From assembly GCF_004342065.1 (NCBI RefSeq), contig NZ_SLZU01000004.1:62001-126000 (forward strand): a stretch of 64,000 bases of DNA. The letters are read 5' to 3'. Position numbers and translations under genes: made by a program. The notes under the pieces are model-generated. The model searched no databases. It was given only the letters and a program-made list of their open reading frames with translations, and had not been told where the DNA came from. Shown piece after piece: positions 17,719 to 27,147 of the stretch. Position 1 is the stretch's first letter; every line of letters begins with the position of its first letter. The DNA is from Primorskyibacter sedentarius (GTDB lineage: Bacteria > Pseudomonadota > Alphaproteobacteria > Rhodobacterales > Rhodobacteraceae).

Positions 17719-18159
17719 ATGTTCGAAAACCTGATTGCCTTCTTTCGCAACCCCACGGGATACCAGACCCCTTTGCCCGAAGCGGATGCGCGGCATGCGA
17801 TGGGCGCGCTCATGGTGCGGGCGGCCAAGGCCGACAACGCCTACCTTTTCGAAGAGATCAGCCTGATTGACCGGGTTTTGGGCAAACGTCACGGGCTCAA
17901 CGCTGTCGATTCCGCCAAGATGCGCGCTGCATGCGAAAAGCTGGAAGCAGGCATGCCCGACACCGCCGAAATGACCGAGATCCTGCGCGACGCGATCAGC
18001 AGTGATGAGCGCGAAGCCACGCTGCGCGCGCTTTGGGCCGTGGTTTATGCGGATGGCGTCAAACATGACGAGGAAGATCTGCTCTTGCACCAGATCGAAA
18101 ACGTCCTTGGGATTTCGCATGAACGCGCCAAGGCGTTGCAGGCCGAGGCTGAGAGTTAA
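17719..18159 (+). CDS. TerB-family protein
   Basis: This 146-residue helical protein is of the TerB type. The acidic, metal-binding style motifs DNAYLFEEISLIDRV and YADGVKHDEEDLLLHQIENVLG repeat the pattern D-G/N-x5-EE. No other ter genes are present, so tellurite resistance should not be inferred. TerB domains occur in many stress and membrane-associated systems. It is preceded by the OmpA lipoprotein terminator and convergent with pssA. Confidence 0.8.
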   Translation: MFENLIAFFRNPTGYQTPLPEADARHAMGALMVRAAKADNAYLFEEISLIDRVLGKRHGLNAVDSAKMRAACEKLEAGMPDTAEMTEILRDAISSDEREATLRALWAVVYADGVKHDEEDLLLHQIENVLGISHERAKALQAEAES

Positions 18160-18253
18160 GGCACCCCAAGCCTGCCACGGCTCCGGCGACGACAGCAGCC
18201 GGCCGACCCGTCCGGCCTCTTGCAGCGCAGCAATCCAAGGTTGGCGGGGCTGC

Positions 18254-19006
18254 CTATTTCTTGCGCCGCCGTTTGCGACGATGCATCAGCAGCGCCCAGA
18301 TCACCGTAGCGATATATCCCAGGCACAGCACGATCAGCGTGACCCACGCATAGGTCAGCACCATCGCACCGGCAAAGGCGACCGCGACGAGGAAGTATTT
18401 CACGTTCTCGCGCGACACGCGTGTGGTCTTGAAAGACCATGTCGGGATACGGCTGATCATCAGCAGGCCGATCGCAACCATGTAAAGACAGATGATCAGG
18501 TCCGCGACCAGTGCCCGATCGGTGAAGGCGAAGGACAGGTACATCGGCAGCATCACCAGCATCGCCCCCGCAGGCGACGGCACGCCCACGAAATAGGCAT
18601 GTCCCAGCGGTGGTTCTGACGATTTCGCGCCGACGTTGAATCGCGCCAGCCGCACGACGCAGCAGACGCAGTAGATCAGGACACACAGCCATCCAAGGCT
18701 GCTCATGTCCTCCAGCGCCCAGAAATACAGCAGCAGCGGGGGTGCTACGCCGAAATTCAGGAAATCGGCGAGCGAGTCCAGTTCCGCGCCCATCTTGCTG
18801 TCGACCTTGAGCGCGCGGGCAAGCCGCCCATCCACGCCGTCAAGCACGCAGGCCGCGAAAATCAGCAGGACGGCTGTCAGGAAATCCCCCTGCGTGCCGG
18901 ACCTGATCGCCGTCAGCCCGGCGCAGATCGACCCGACCGTCAGCATGTTCGGCAGCAGGTGGATCAGCGTGAAGTCCTTGCGGGACGGTTCTGGTTGGTC
19001 TGTCAT
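18254..19006 (-). CDS. pssA: CDP-diacylglycerol-serine O-phosphatidyltransferase
   Basis: This 250-residue polytopic membrane enzyme has an intact CDP-alcohol phosphatidyltransferase motif, D56-x2-D59-G-x2-AR-x8-G-x3-D77-x3-D81. It makes phosphatidylserine from CDP-diacylglycerol and serine. It lies three bases after psd on the same strand, so both steps to phosphatidylethanolamine are co-transcribed. A strongly basic tail (HRRKRRRKK) ends the protein on the cytoplasmic side. Confidence 0.95.
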   Translation of the reverse strand: MTDQPEPSRKDFTLIHLLPNMLTVGSICAGLTAIRSGTQGDFLTAVLLIFAACVLDGVDGRLARALKVDSKMGAELDSLADFLNFGVAPPLLLYFWALEDMSSLGWLCVLIYCVCCVVRLARFNVGAKSSEPPLGHAYFVGVPSPAGAMLVMLPMYLSFAFTDRALVADLIICLYMVAIGLLMISRIPTWSFKTTRVSRENVKYFLVAVAFAGAMVLTYAWVTLIVLCLGYIATVIWALLMHRRKRRRKK

Positions 19007-19009
19007 CGG

Positions 19010-19684
19010 TCAGGTCGTCGACACGTCGGTCAATTCCGCGATCACTGTCTCGCCCGCGACCATCGTCTGCCCAAGGCTGACCAGCGGTGTGATCCCGTCG
19101 GGCAGGTAGACGTCCAGACGCGATCCGAAGCGGATCAGCCCGAACCGCTCGCCCGTGGCCAGCTCGGTTCCGGGCTTCGTCCAGCATACGATGCGCCGCG
19201 CAACCAGCCCCGCGATCTGAACCACAGCGATGGATCTGCCATCGGCCATGTCGATCCGCAGGCTGTTGCGCTCGTTATCCACGCTGGCCTTGTCGAGCGA
19301 CGCGTTCAGGAACTTGCCGGGCCGGTAGGAAACCTCGCCCACAGTGCCCGCAATCGGCGCGCGGTTCACATGGCAATTGAAGACGTTCATGAACACGCTG
19401 ACGCGGGTCAGCGCCCTGTCGCCCATGCCAAGCTCTTGCGGCGGGACGGCGGGTTCGATCAAAGAGATTACGCCATCGGCAGGGCTGACCAGAACGCCCG
19501 GGCGGCGCGGCGTCACGCGTTCGGGGTCACGGAAGAAGTAGTAGCACCAGACCGTGGCCCCGACGCCGATCCAGCCCAGCACCTCCCATATGAGAAACAG
19601 CACAAGCGTGATCGCGGCGAAGATCGCAACGAATTTGCGCCCTTCCGGGTGCATTGGTTTGACGAAAGTGTCGAGCATGTTCAT
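19010..19684 (-). CDS. psd: Phosphatidylserine decarboxylase proenzyme (short type)
   Basis: The product has 224 residues, the length of the short alphaproteobacterial form. A membrane segment lies near residues 17-50. The self-cleavage site is the Gly187-Ser188 pair in RFGSRLDVY; Ser188 becomes the pyruvoyl cofactor after cleavage. The block [13 protein letters not shown] is conserved in the family. It converts phosphatidylserine to phosphatidylethanolamine. It is followed directly by pssA and is divergent from gpmI (187-base gap). Confidence 0.95.
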   Translation of the reverse strand: MNMLDTFVKPMHPEGRKFVAIFAAITLVLFLIWEVLGWIGVGATVWCYYFFRDPERVTPRRPGVLVSPADGVISLIEPAVPPQELGMGDRALTRVSVFMNVFNCHVNRAPIAGTVGEVSYRPGKFLNASLDKASVDNERNSLRIDMADGRSIAVVQIAGLVARRIVCWTKPGTELATGERFGLIRFGSRLDVYLPDGITPLVSLGQTMVAGETVIAELTDVSTT

Positions 19685-19871
19685 GGCGGGCGTCCTGGTG
19701 GGTGAGCGTGGTTGCCCTTCTGCCTAATCGCCTTGCGCGCAAGTTTGAAGGGCATGTCGTGCTCTGCGGTGGAAATCAGTGCCAGCATAGCCCGAATTCG
19801 CAGGAAAACCCGCTTCGCTTCGCCCGGACGTTGCGCTAGACAACAGGCATGACAACGCGGAGGCCCGCCTG

Positions 19872-21407
19872 ATGACTTATCCCAAACCCGTCGTTCTGTG
19901 CATTCTTGACGGCTGGGGGCTGTCCGACCAGCACGAGGCGAATGCCCCCGTTCTGGCCGATACCCCCACCATGGACCGGCTGATGAAGACCTGCCCACAT
20001 GCGCAGCTGATCACGCATGGGCCGGATGTGGGCCTGCCCACCGGGCAGATGGGCAATTCCGAGGTCGGCCACACCAATATTGGCGCGGGTCGCGTGGTGG
20101 CGATGGATCTGGGCCAGATCGATCTGGCAATCGAGGATGGGTCTTTCTTCGAAAACGAAGCGATCAAGGCATTCATCGACAAGCTCAAGGCGACCGGCGG
20201 CAAGGCCCATTTGATGGGCGTGGTGTCCGATGGTGGCGTGCATGGCCATATCAGCCATATCAAGGCGGCGGCGCGCATGATCTCGGATGCGGGCGTGCCG
20301 GTTCAGCTGCACGCGATCACCGACGGGCGTGACGTAGCACCGGATTCGGCCAAGGGGTTCATTGCGGATATCGTGGATTGGGCGGCGGCGCAGGCTGGCG
20401 CGCCAATCACCATCGTTACCGTGATCGGGCGCTATTACGCGATGGACCGCGACAACCGGTGGGAACGGGTGCAGACGGCCTACGATGCGATGATCCACGG
20501 CAAAGGACAGGCCACCGCCAACACCGCGCAAGAGGCTGTCGCGCAGTCCTATGCCAAGGGAAAGAATGACGAATTCATCCCCGCGACGGTGATCGGCGGC
20601 TATGCCGGGATGTCTGAGGGCGACGGATTCTTCTGTCTCAACTTCCGAGCTGACCGCGCGCGCGAAATCCTGGCCGCGATCGGCGCGCCCGATTTCGACG
20701 GGTTCGAACGCGGTGCAAAGCCCGGCTTTGCGGCGATGCTGGGCATGGTGGAATATTCGGATGCGCATAAGGCCTACATGCAGACGGCCTATCCCAAACG
20801 AGTGATCGTCAACACGCTGGGCGAATGGGTCTCGCATCACGGCAAGACCCAGTTTCGCCTCGCCGAGACGGAAAAATACCCGCATGTGACCTTTTTCCTG
20901 AACGGCGGCCGCGAGAAACCCGAGGAAAACGAAGATCGCTACATGCCCAAGTCGCCCAAGGTTGCGACCTACGATATGCAGCCCGAGATGTCTTCGGTCG
21001 AGGTGACGGACAAGTTTGTCGATGCGATCAGGCACGGCTATGATCTGATCGTGACCAACTATGCCAATCCGGACATGGTGGGCCATACCGGTGATTTGCA
21101 GGCCGCGATGAAAGCCTGCGCTGCCGTGGATGAGGGGCTTGGTCGCGTGATCGAGGCCCTGCAAGAGGCCGGAGGCGCGATGATTGTCACCGCCGATCAT
21201 GGCAATTGCGAAACCATGGTCGATCCCGAAACCGGCGGGCCGCATACGGCCCATACGACCAACCCGGTGCCGGTTATTCTGGTCGGCGGTCCCGAAGGCG
21301 CGACGCTCGCGAATGGGCGTCTGGCGGATCTTGCGCCGACATTGCTGGATCTGATGGGCCTTGAAAAGCCTGCCGAAATGACCGGGGAAAGCCTGATCCG
21401 GCGATGA
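19872..21407 (+). CDS. gpmI: 2,3-bisphosphoglycerate-independent phosphoglycerate mutase
   Basis: This 511-residue alkaline-phosphatase-fold enzyme has metal-binding Asp in LDGWGLSD (about 13), the phosphorylated Ser63 in PTGQMGNSEVGHTNIG, and the second metal cluster in VTADHGNCE. It interconverts 3- and 2-phosphoglycerate in glycolysis, using Mn2+. The stop overlaps the ATG of the EnvC-like gene (ATGA), linking glycolysis to an envelope pair downstream, an arrangement I recall as common in alphaproteobacteria. Confidence 0.97.
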   Translation: MTYPKPVVLCILDGWGLSDQHEANAPVLADTPTMDRLMKTCPHAQLITHGPDVGLPTGQMGNSEVGHTNIGAGRVVAMDLGQIDLAIEDGSFFENEAIKAFIDKLKATGGKAHLMGVVSDGGVHGHISHIKAAARMISDAGVPVQLHAITDGRDVAPDSAKGFIADIVDWAAAQAGAPITIVTVIGRYYAMDRDNRWERVQTAYDAMIHGKGQATANTAQEAVAQSYAKGKNDEFIPATVIGGYAGMSEGDGFFCLNFRADRAREILAAIGAPDFDGFERGAKPGFAAMLGMVEYSDAHKAYMQTAYPKRVIVNTLGEWVSHHGKTQFRLAETEKYPHVTFFLNGGREKPEENEDRYMPKSPKVATYDMQPEMSSVEVTDKFVDAIRHGYDLIVTNYANPDMVGHTGDLQAAMKACAAVDEGLGRVIEALQEAGGAMIVTADHGNCETMVDPETGGPHTAHTTNPVPVILVGGPEGATLANGRLADLAPTLLDLMGLEKPAEMTGESLIRR

Positions 21408-22534
21408 AACATCTGGCCTTGCTTCTGACCCTTCTGGCCGCGCCCGCGCTGGCGCAGGACGACCCCGCAGTGGCGGCGCGCGCGGCGGCAGAGGCGTTGG
21501 TGCAGGCGCAAGAGCAACTCGACGAGGCCGACGGCGCCCGTGACCGGGTCGCGGCCCTGACCACGACGGTCCGGGCCTACGAGGATGGTCTGGCCGCCCT
21601 GCGCGAAGGGCTGCGCCGGGTTTCGATCCGCGAATTGGAGCTGAGCCAGGCGTTGCAGGCGCAGGAGGGGGAGATTTCCCGCCTTCTGGGCGCGTTGATG
21701 ACCATCGGCCAAAGCGATGCCCCGACGCTGGCGCTGCATCCGTCCGGTCCCACCGGAACGGCGCGCGCGGGCATGTTGCTTTCCGATGTGACCCCGGCGC
21801 TGGCCACGCAGGCCGCAGCGCTCCGCGCGGATCTGGAGGAGGTTGCGGCGCTGCGCCAGATGCAGGAAGAGGCCGTGACCCGCCTGACAGAGGGGCTTTC
21901 GGGTGTGCAGCAGGCCCGGACCGAGCTTAGTCAGGCCATCGACGAACGTCAGGACCTGCCGCGCCGCTTTACCGAAGACCCGGTGCGCACGGCGATCCTG
22001 ATCGCCGGGACTGAAACGCTGGAGGAGTTCGCCGCAGGGCTTGGCCAGATGACAGAGGACGAGGCGCAGGGAGGCCTGCCCTCGATCACGGACCGCAAGG
22101 GCTATCTGCCGCTGCCAGCACCCGGAGAGATCCTGCGCGGCGCCGGAGAACGGGATGCGGCCGGGGTGCAACGCCCGGGCGTCGTGATCGGGACAGCACC
22201 GCGCGCGCTTGTCACCATCCCCACGGCTGCGACAATTCGCTATGTCGGGCCTCTGCTCGATTACGGGCTGGTCACGATTCTGGAACCGCAGGCCGATCTT
22301 TTGATCGTTCTGGCCGGTCTGGCAGAGGTTTACGGCCGCGCCGGGCAGGTCTTGCCCGCGGGCAGCCCCGTTGGCATGATGGGCGGCCAGATGCCCACCA
22401 CAGATGCCGTCCTGTCACAGTCCGGTGAAGAGGGTGGCGCAGAGCTGACAGAAACGCTCTATATGGAAGTCAGAGAGGGAGACGACCCCGTCGACCCCCT
22501 GACGTGGTTTTCAACCGACAAGGATGACGCATGA
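21404..22534 (+). CDS. EnvC-like murein hydrolase activator with degenerate LytM domain
   Basis: The product has 376 residues. A signal peptide ends at ALA (about 17). A long coiled coil (about 25-190) is rich in Ala, Glu and Leu. The C-terminal LytM (peptidase M23) fold lacks the His-x-His zinc ligands, as in EnvC, so it should activate amidases rather than cut peptidoglycan itself. Overlaps gpmI upstream and ctpA downstream by four bases each, giving one coupled three-gene transcript. Likely role: control of septal or envelope peptidoglycan hydrolysis. Confidence 0.87.
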   Translation: MKHLALLLTLLAAPALAQDDPAVAARAAAEALVQAQEQLDEADGARDRVAALTTTVRAYEDGLAALREGLRRVSIRELELSQALQAQEGEISRLLGALMTIGQSDAPTLALHPSGPTGTARAGMLLSDVTPALATQAAALRADLEEVAALRQMQEEAVTRLTEGLSGVQQARTELSQAIDERQDLPRRFTEDPVRTAILIAGTETLEEFAAGLGQMTEDEAQGGLPSITDRKGYLPLPAPGEILRGAGERDAAGVQRPGVVIGTAPRALVTIPTAATIRYVGPLLDYGLVTILEPQADLLIVLAGLAEVYGRAGQVLPAGSPVGMMGGQMPTTDAVLSQSGEEGGAELTETLYMEVREGDDPVDPLTWFSTDKDDA

Positions 22535-23877
22535 AGAAATTTGTCATGGCAGCACTGGGCGGCACGCTGGCGGGCGTGGTCGCGACGACTCAGTTCGTCG
22601 GGCCGCTGCTGGCGCAGGAACAGACCAAGTCGAGCAGTGTCTACGAACAGCTCGACCTTTTCGGCGACATCTTTGAACGGATCCGCGCCCAGTATGTCGA
22701 AGAGGTCGACGAGGGAGAGCTGATCGAGGCCGCGATCAACGGCATGCTGACCTCGCTTGATCCGCATTCCAGCTACCTGTCCCCCGATGACGCCGCCGAT
22801 ATGCGCGTGCAGACACGGGGCGAATTCGGCGGTCTGGGGATCGAGGTCACGCAGGAAGAAGGCTTCGTCAAGGTTGTCTCGCCGATCGACGGCACCCCGG
22901 CCGAAGAGGCAGGCATCGAAGCGGGTGATTTCATCACCCATGTCGATGGTGAAAGCGTGCTTGGTCTGACACTGGATGAAGCGGTGGAAATGATGCGCGG
23001 CCCCGTCGGGTCCGAGATCATCATCACCGTCGTGCGCGAGGCCGATCCAGAGCCGTTCGACGTGTCGATCATTCGCGATACCATCAAGCTGACCGCCGTG
23101 CGCACGCGTCTTGAGGGCGATACCGTCGTGTTGCGCGTGACCACGTTCAACGACCAGACCTTCCCCAATCTGCAGGAAGGTCTTGCAGAGCAGGTCGAAG
23201 CGGCGGGCGGCATGGAGAATGTGAACGGCATCGTGCTGGATCTGCGCAACAATCCGGGCGGTCTTCTGACGCAGGCGATCAAGGTTTCCGACGCGTTTCT
23301 GGAACAGGGCGAGATCGTGTCCACCCGCGGGCGCGACCTTGTGGATGGCGAACGCTACAACGCCGAAAGCTATGTCGAAGGCGACCTGTCTGACGGCAAG
23401 CCGCTGGTGGTTCTGATCAATGGCGGCTCTGCCTCGGCATCCGAAATTGTTGCAGGCGCGCTTCAGGATCATCGCCGCGCCATTGTTGTCGGCACCAAGA
23501 GCTTCGGCAAAGGGTCGGTGCAGACCGTGATGCCCCTGCGCGGCGACGGGGCCATGCGCCTGACCACCGCGCGGTATTACACGCCATCTGGCCGGTCGAT
23601 CCAGGCGCTTGGCGTGTCGCCCGACATCGTGGTCGAGCAGCCTCGCCGCGCGCCCGAGGCCGAAGAGGACGAGGATGCCGCGACACCCCGCACGCGGACA
23701 GAGGCGGACCTGCGTGGCAGCCTCGACAATGACAGCCTGACAGAGGATGAGATCCGCCAGATCGAAGAAGATCGCGCCAAGGCAGAGGCTGCGGCGAAGC
23801 TTCGCGAGGATGATTATCAGCTGGCCTATGCCATCGATATCCTCAAGGGGCTCAGCGCCCTTGGCTCTCAGGACTGA
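22531..23877 (+). CDS. ctpA: Carboxyl-terminal processing peptidase (S41A)
   Basis: The product has 448 residues with an N-terminal signal/anchor (about 5-28). A PDZ domain (about 85-165) contains GLGIEVTQEEGFVKVVSPI. The S41 core has Ser302 in GGSASASEIVAGAL and Lys327 in GTKSFGKGSVQ, which form the Ser-Lys dyad. A charged C-terminal extension (about 370-430) is rich in Glu and Arg. In other bacteria such periplasmic proteases trim peptidoglycan-related proteins, including hydrolases, which fits the coupled EnvC-like gene. Followed by a candidate terminator. Confidence 0.95.
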   Translation: MKKFVMAALGGTLAGVVATTQFVGPLLAQEQTKSSSVYEQLDLFGDIFERIRAQYVEEVDEGELIEAAINGMLTSLDPHSSYLSPDDAADMRVQTRGEFGGLGIEVTQEEGFVKVVSPIDGTPAEEAGIEAGDFITHVDGESVLGLTLDEAVEMMRGPVGSEIIITVVREADPEPFDVSIIRDTIKLTAVRTRLEGDTVVLRVTTFNDQTFPNLQEGLAEQVEAAGGMENVNGIVLDLRNNPGGLLTQAIKVSDAFLEQGEIVSTRGRDLVDGERYNAESYVEGDLSDGKPLVVLINGGSASASEIVAGALQDHRRAIVVGTKSFGKGSVQTVMPLRGDGAMRLTTARYYTPSGRSIQALGVSPDIVVEQPRRAPEAEEDEDAATPRTRTEADLRGSLDNDSLTEDEIRQIEEDRAKAEAAAKLREDDYQLAYAIDILKGLSALGSQD

Positions 23878-23932
23878 CGGTGTTCGCGCGGGTCACCACA
23901 GTGCCGCGCCCCACGTCTATCTACCGATAACT

Positions 23933-23968
23933 GGCCCGGCGGAGTGCAAACTTCGCCGGGCCGCGTTT
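23933..23968 (+). terminator. Candidate terminator after ctpA
   Basis: GGCCCGGCG (23933-23941) and CGCCGGGCC (23954-23962) form a perfect 9-base stem, extended by a G-T and an A-T pair, followed by GCGTTT. The T-run is short. It separates the gpmI-envC-ctpA unit from rppH. Confidence 0.6.
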
Positions 23969-23985
23969 CAGACGGAGTGACTGCA

Positions 23986-24471
23986 ATGACCCCCGAAGAT
24001 ATCGCCAAACTGCCTTACCGCCGGAATGTCGGAGTGATGCTTGTGAACGCGGATGGGCACGCCTTTGTCGGCCAACGCGTCGATAGCGACGTGCCCGCAT
24101 GGCAGATGCCGCAAGGCGGGATCGACAAGGGAGAGTCCCCGCGCGATGCCGCCTTGCGCGAGCTGGAAGAAGAAACCGGCGTCACCCGCGATCTTGTCAC
24201 CGTCGAGGCCGAAACCGAAGGCTGGCTGGCCTATGATCTGCCGCATGACCTCGTGCCCCGGATCTGGAAAGCGCGGTACCGCGGGCAAGAGCAGAAGTGG
24301 TTTCTGCTAAGGTTCCATGGTACCGACGATCAGGTGCGCATTGACGCCGACGATCATCAGGAATTTTCGGAATGGCGCTGGCTGCCTGCCAGCGAACTCG
24401 TCGACAATATCGTGCCCTTCAAACGAGACGTCTATGGCCGCGTTCTTGCCGCGTTCAAGGATCACCTATGA
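23986..24471 (+). CDS. rppH: RNA pyrophosphohydrolase (Nudix)
   Basis: The product has 161 residues from the ATG at 23986, with GACGGAG upstream; an in-frame ATG at 23944 falls inside the terminator stem and is rejected. The Nudix box spans residues 44-66 and fits G-x5-E-x7-REL-x-EE-x-G. [11 protein letters not shown] at the start and the WQMPQGGID segment are RppH hallmarks. It removes pyrophosphate from the 5' end of mRNA and so triggers decay. It overlaps the next gene by four bases. Confidence 0.93.
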   Translation: MTPEDIAKLPYRRNVGVMLVNADGHAFVGQRVDSDVPAWQMPQGGIDKGESPRDAALRELEEETGVTRDLVTVEAETEGWLAYDLPHDLVPRIWKARYRGQEQKWFLLRFHGTDDQVRIDADDHQEFSEWRWLPASELVDNIVPFKRDVYGRVLAAFKDHL

Positions 24472-24962
24472 CACGGTATGGCTTAGCAGCGCTGCTTGCG
24501 CTTTTCGCGGGTCAGGCCGATGCGCTGTCCTGTATGCGCCCCGATATTGCCCGCGATTACGAGCGCGCCGCCTCGGCAGAAGAGATCTATCACGCCGTCA
24601 CCGGTGTGCTCGACTTTGATCCGGCAACGCTGCCCGTCGTTGACTATGACAACCAGCAAGCCACGCCGCCAGAGACCGACATTCCGGCACGTCTGACTGG
24701 CAGAACGCTGACCAGCAGCGGCTTCACGGCAGAGTTTGAGCGGGACATCACCCTGCGTGTGCATTGTTTCGGACCGTGGTGCGCCAGCCCGCAACCCGGC
24801 ACGCCCTATCTGACCTTTGTCGAGAGCACGCGCCAAGGACTGGTGATGCATGTCGATCCCTGCGGGGGGCTGAGCCATCCCAATCCGTCGGCTGAACTCG
24901 AAGCCCGCGTCGTGGCTTGCTCCAAGGGCGACTGCCCACTTGATGACGGATCGCGTCCTTAG
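24468..24962 (+). CDS. Secreted cysteine-containing protein of unknown function
   Basis: The product has 164 residues; the ATG at 24468 overlaps the rppH stop (ATGA). A signal peptide is likely cut after ADA (residue 19). The mature part holds six cysteines, an even number that suggests three disulfides in the periplasm. I recognise no domain with confidence. Translational coupling to rppH looks positional rather than functional. Convergent with the lytic transglycosylase gene, with stop codons overlapping. Confidence 0.75.
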   Translation: MTRYGLAALLALFAGQADALSCMRPDIARDYERAASAEEIYHAVTGVLDFDPATLPVVDYDNQQATPPETDIPARLTGRTLTSSGFTAEFERDITLRVHCFGPWCASPQPGTPYLTFVESTRQGLVMHVDPCGGLSHPNPSAELEARVVACSKGDCPLDDGSRP

Positions 24963-26308
24963 CGCAACCGCTCCAGCAAGCTTTGCGAAGCGTAGCCATC
25001 CGGGATCAGGCCGACGGATCGCTGGTAGGATTGCATGGCCGCGGCGGTCTTGGGCCCGATCCTGCCGTCCACGCCGCCCGTGTTGAAACCGGCCGCCGTC
25101 AGACGCTGCTGCATTTCCTTGCGTTCCTTGTAGGTCAGCCCCCTGTCACCCTCGGGCCAGGTGGCCTGTATCTTGGCGCCGCCGCCCAGACGGTCGCTTA
25201 GATGACCCACGCCGATCACATAGGCATCGGCGGCGTTATAGCGCTCGATCGCCTTGAAATTGGAAAAGATCATGAAGGCCGCACCCCGCGCGCCCGCAGG
25301 TAGCAGCAGTGACGCCTGCCCGTAATCCCGAACAGCGTTTCCATCCATGCCTTTCACGCCAAGCCGGGCCCATTCACTGGGCATACGGGTCAGATCGCGG
25401 CGCGCCAAGGAATAGTCGAAACCCTGCGGAATGCGGACTTCAACGCCCCATGGCTGGCCTTTCTTCCACCCGCTTTTGGCGAGGTAATTCGCGGTCGAGG
25501 CAAGCGCATCGGTTGGATCATCCGACCAGATGTCGCGCTTGCCATCGCCGGTGAAGTCTACCGCCAGCGCAAGGTAGGATGTCGGGATGAACTGGGTATG
25601 GCCCATGGCGCCGGCCCAGCTGCCCTTCATGTCTTCCGGCGTCGTATCCCCCGATTGCAGGATCTTCAACGCGGCGACCAGTTGCTGTTCAAAGAACTTG
25701 CCCCGCCGACCGTCAAAGGCCAGCGTCGCCAGCGAGCCGATCACGGGATCGGACCCGCGCCGCGTGCCATAGGCGCTTTCCATGCCCCAGACAGCGGCCA
25801 CGACCTCTTTCTCGACGCCGTAGCGCGCTTCGATCGCCTCCAGCGCCGTGCCGTGCTGGTGCAGCGCCGCCCTGCCATTCTCGACGCGGCTGTCAGACGC
25901 GGCACTGGCCAGATAGTCGCCGATGGATTTGGTGAATTCGGATTGGTTGCGGTCCCTGCGGATAACCTCGGGGTCATAGCGCACGCCGCGCATCGCCCGG
26001 TCAAAGACCGACGCGCTGATCCCGGCGCTGAGCGCCCGCGCGCGGAACCCGGCGATCCAGCGTTCAAGCCCGCGTTGCAGGGCGGGATCGACTGGTGCCA
26101 CCGTTGCCGGTCTTGGTGTCCCTGCCTGCGCCTTTGGGCGCAGCATCGGCCGTATCGACGCTTCGGGGGCCGCAGCGGGTATGATCTCGACCACTTTTTG
26201 CTGCATCGGGCGCGGCATCGGCCGGATGGACCGTTCGACAGGGCCCGCCATGCTGCCGGTTGTGGTCGCAAAAAGGGAGAGAAGCAGTGAAACAGAGACG
26301 AAACGCAT
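24959..26308 (-). CDS. Lytic murein transglycosylase (MltB-like) with peptidoglycan-binding domain
   Basis: The product has 449 residues with a signal peptide of about 21. A short Pro-rich linker carries the repeat SIRPM-x-RP twice (27-34 and 51-58). The transglycosylase domain (about 80-385) has catalytic Glu177 in WGMESAYGTRRG and the segment AGAMGHTQFIPTSY. A C-terminal peptidoglycan-binding domain (about 388-449) ends GYASQSLLERL. It cleaves the glycan strand of peptidoglycan with formation of 1,6-anhydro ends. No lipobox is seen, so it should be soluble in the periplasm. Confidence 0.93.
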   Translation of the reverse strand: MRFVSVSLLLSLFATTTGSMAGPVERSIRPMPRPMQQKVVEIIPAAAPEASIRPMLRPKAQAGTPRPATVAPVDPALQRGLERWIAGFRARALSAGISASVFDRAMRGVRYDPEVIRRDRNQSEFTKSIGDYLASAASDSRVENGRAALHQHGTALEAIEARYGVEKEVVAAVWGMESAYGTRRGSDPVIGSLATLAFDGRRGKFFEQQLVAALKILQSGDTTPEDMKGSWAGAMGHTQFIPTSYLALAVDFTGDGKRDIWSDDPTDALASTANYLAKSGWKKGQPWGVEVRIPQGFDYSLARRDLTRMPSEWARLGVKGMDGNAVRDYGQASLLLPAGARGAAFMIFSNFKAIERYNAADAYVIGVGHLSDRLGGGAKIQATWPEGDRGLTYKERKEMQQRLTAAGFNTGGVDGRIGPKTAAAMQSYQRSVGLIPDGYASQSLLERLR

Positions 26309-26370
26309 CGTTGACCTCGGACATGCAAATCGCCTGAATCATATCGCGATCGCCCGGCATTCGAAAGCGG

Positions 26371-27090
26371 TCAGATCTGCTCCCGCGAGGTTTCGCCGAA
26401 GCCGTCTGTCTGGCCTCTCAGCCGTTCGAGATGCTGCCGCAGCAAAGATGTCCGATGCGGCCGGAAACTGGGGCCGGTCACGTCAAGCGTTGCGATACGG
26501 TCCAGCCGGAACGCGCGAAAGTCACGGCGCAGGCAGCACCATGCAAGAAGGCAGTGGCTGTCCTGAAAGAACACGATTTGCAGGGGCCGAACCTGACGAT
26601 CCGACGGCTGGCCGTGTTTGTCGCGATAGGAAATCCGGATCTCCATCTCGTCCCATGCGGCCTTGCGAAGCACGCGAAGATCCACCGTCGCGCTCGGCGG
26701 GGGGAAGTAGCGATGGGCGCTGAGCACGGCGTGTTTCAACCGATGGGCCTGCCGGTCCGGCAGGCGGGCGCGCAGCTTGGCCAGCGCGGCCGTTGCGGCG
26801 GCGCCAAGATGCGGGTCGGCCACGGCTTCCACCTCTCGGAGGCCCAGCACAAGCGCTTCGAGCTCTTCGTCGGTGAAGGCGAGGGGTGGCAGGCTCGCAT
26901 CCTCGATGACCGTGTAGCCAAAGCCCGCCGCGCCATCAATGACCGCGCCAAGCCCGCGCAGCGTGGCAATGTCGCGGTAGATCGTGCGTTCGGTCACGCC
27001 CAGCTCTCCGGCCAGCCGTGCGGCGGTGACAGGCGGTTCGAGGCTGCGCAGCCCCTGCATCAGGCGAAGCAATCGGTCGGTACGGCTCAT
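26371..27090 (-). CDS. YafY-type HTH regulator with WYL domain
   Basis: The product has 239 residues from the ATG at 27090 (MSRTDRLLRLM); an ATG seven codons upstream is in frame. The N-terminal winged helix contains VTERTIYRDIATLRGLGAVI, and the WYL-type domain is visible through FFQDSHCLLAWCCLRRDFRAFRLDRI, where the usual W-Y-L core is altered to LLAWC. Such proteins bind DNA and are thought to sense nucleotides or nucleic acid. It lies between rnr and the transglycosylase gene on the same strand. Targets unknown. Confidence 0.87.
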   Translation of the reverse strand: MSRTDRLLRLMQGLRSLEPPVTAARLAGELGVTERTIYRDIATLRGLGAVIDGAAGFGYTVIEDASLPPLAFTDEELEALVLGLREVEAVADPHLGAAATAALAKLRARLPDRQAHRLKHAVLSAHRYFPPPSATVDLRVLRKAAWDEMEIRISYRDKHGQPSDRQVRPLQIVFFQDSHCLLAWCCLRRDFRAFRLDRIATLDVTGPSFRPHRTSLLRQHLERLRGQTDGFGETSREQI

Positions 27091-27147
27091 GTTGCCATCA
27101 TGCTGCCACATGCTGACGGAATGTGACAGGAGGCGACCCCGGCCGCA

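Noticed and set aside
17719-18159. Tellurite resistance
   Set aside because: Only a TerB-type protein is present; no TerC, TerD or TerE genes are nearby.
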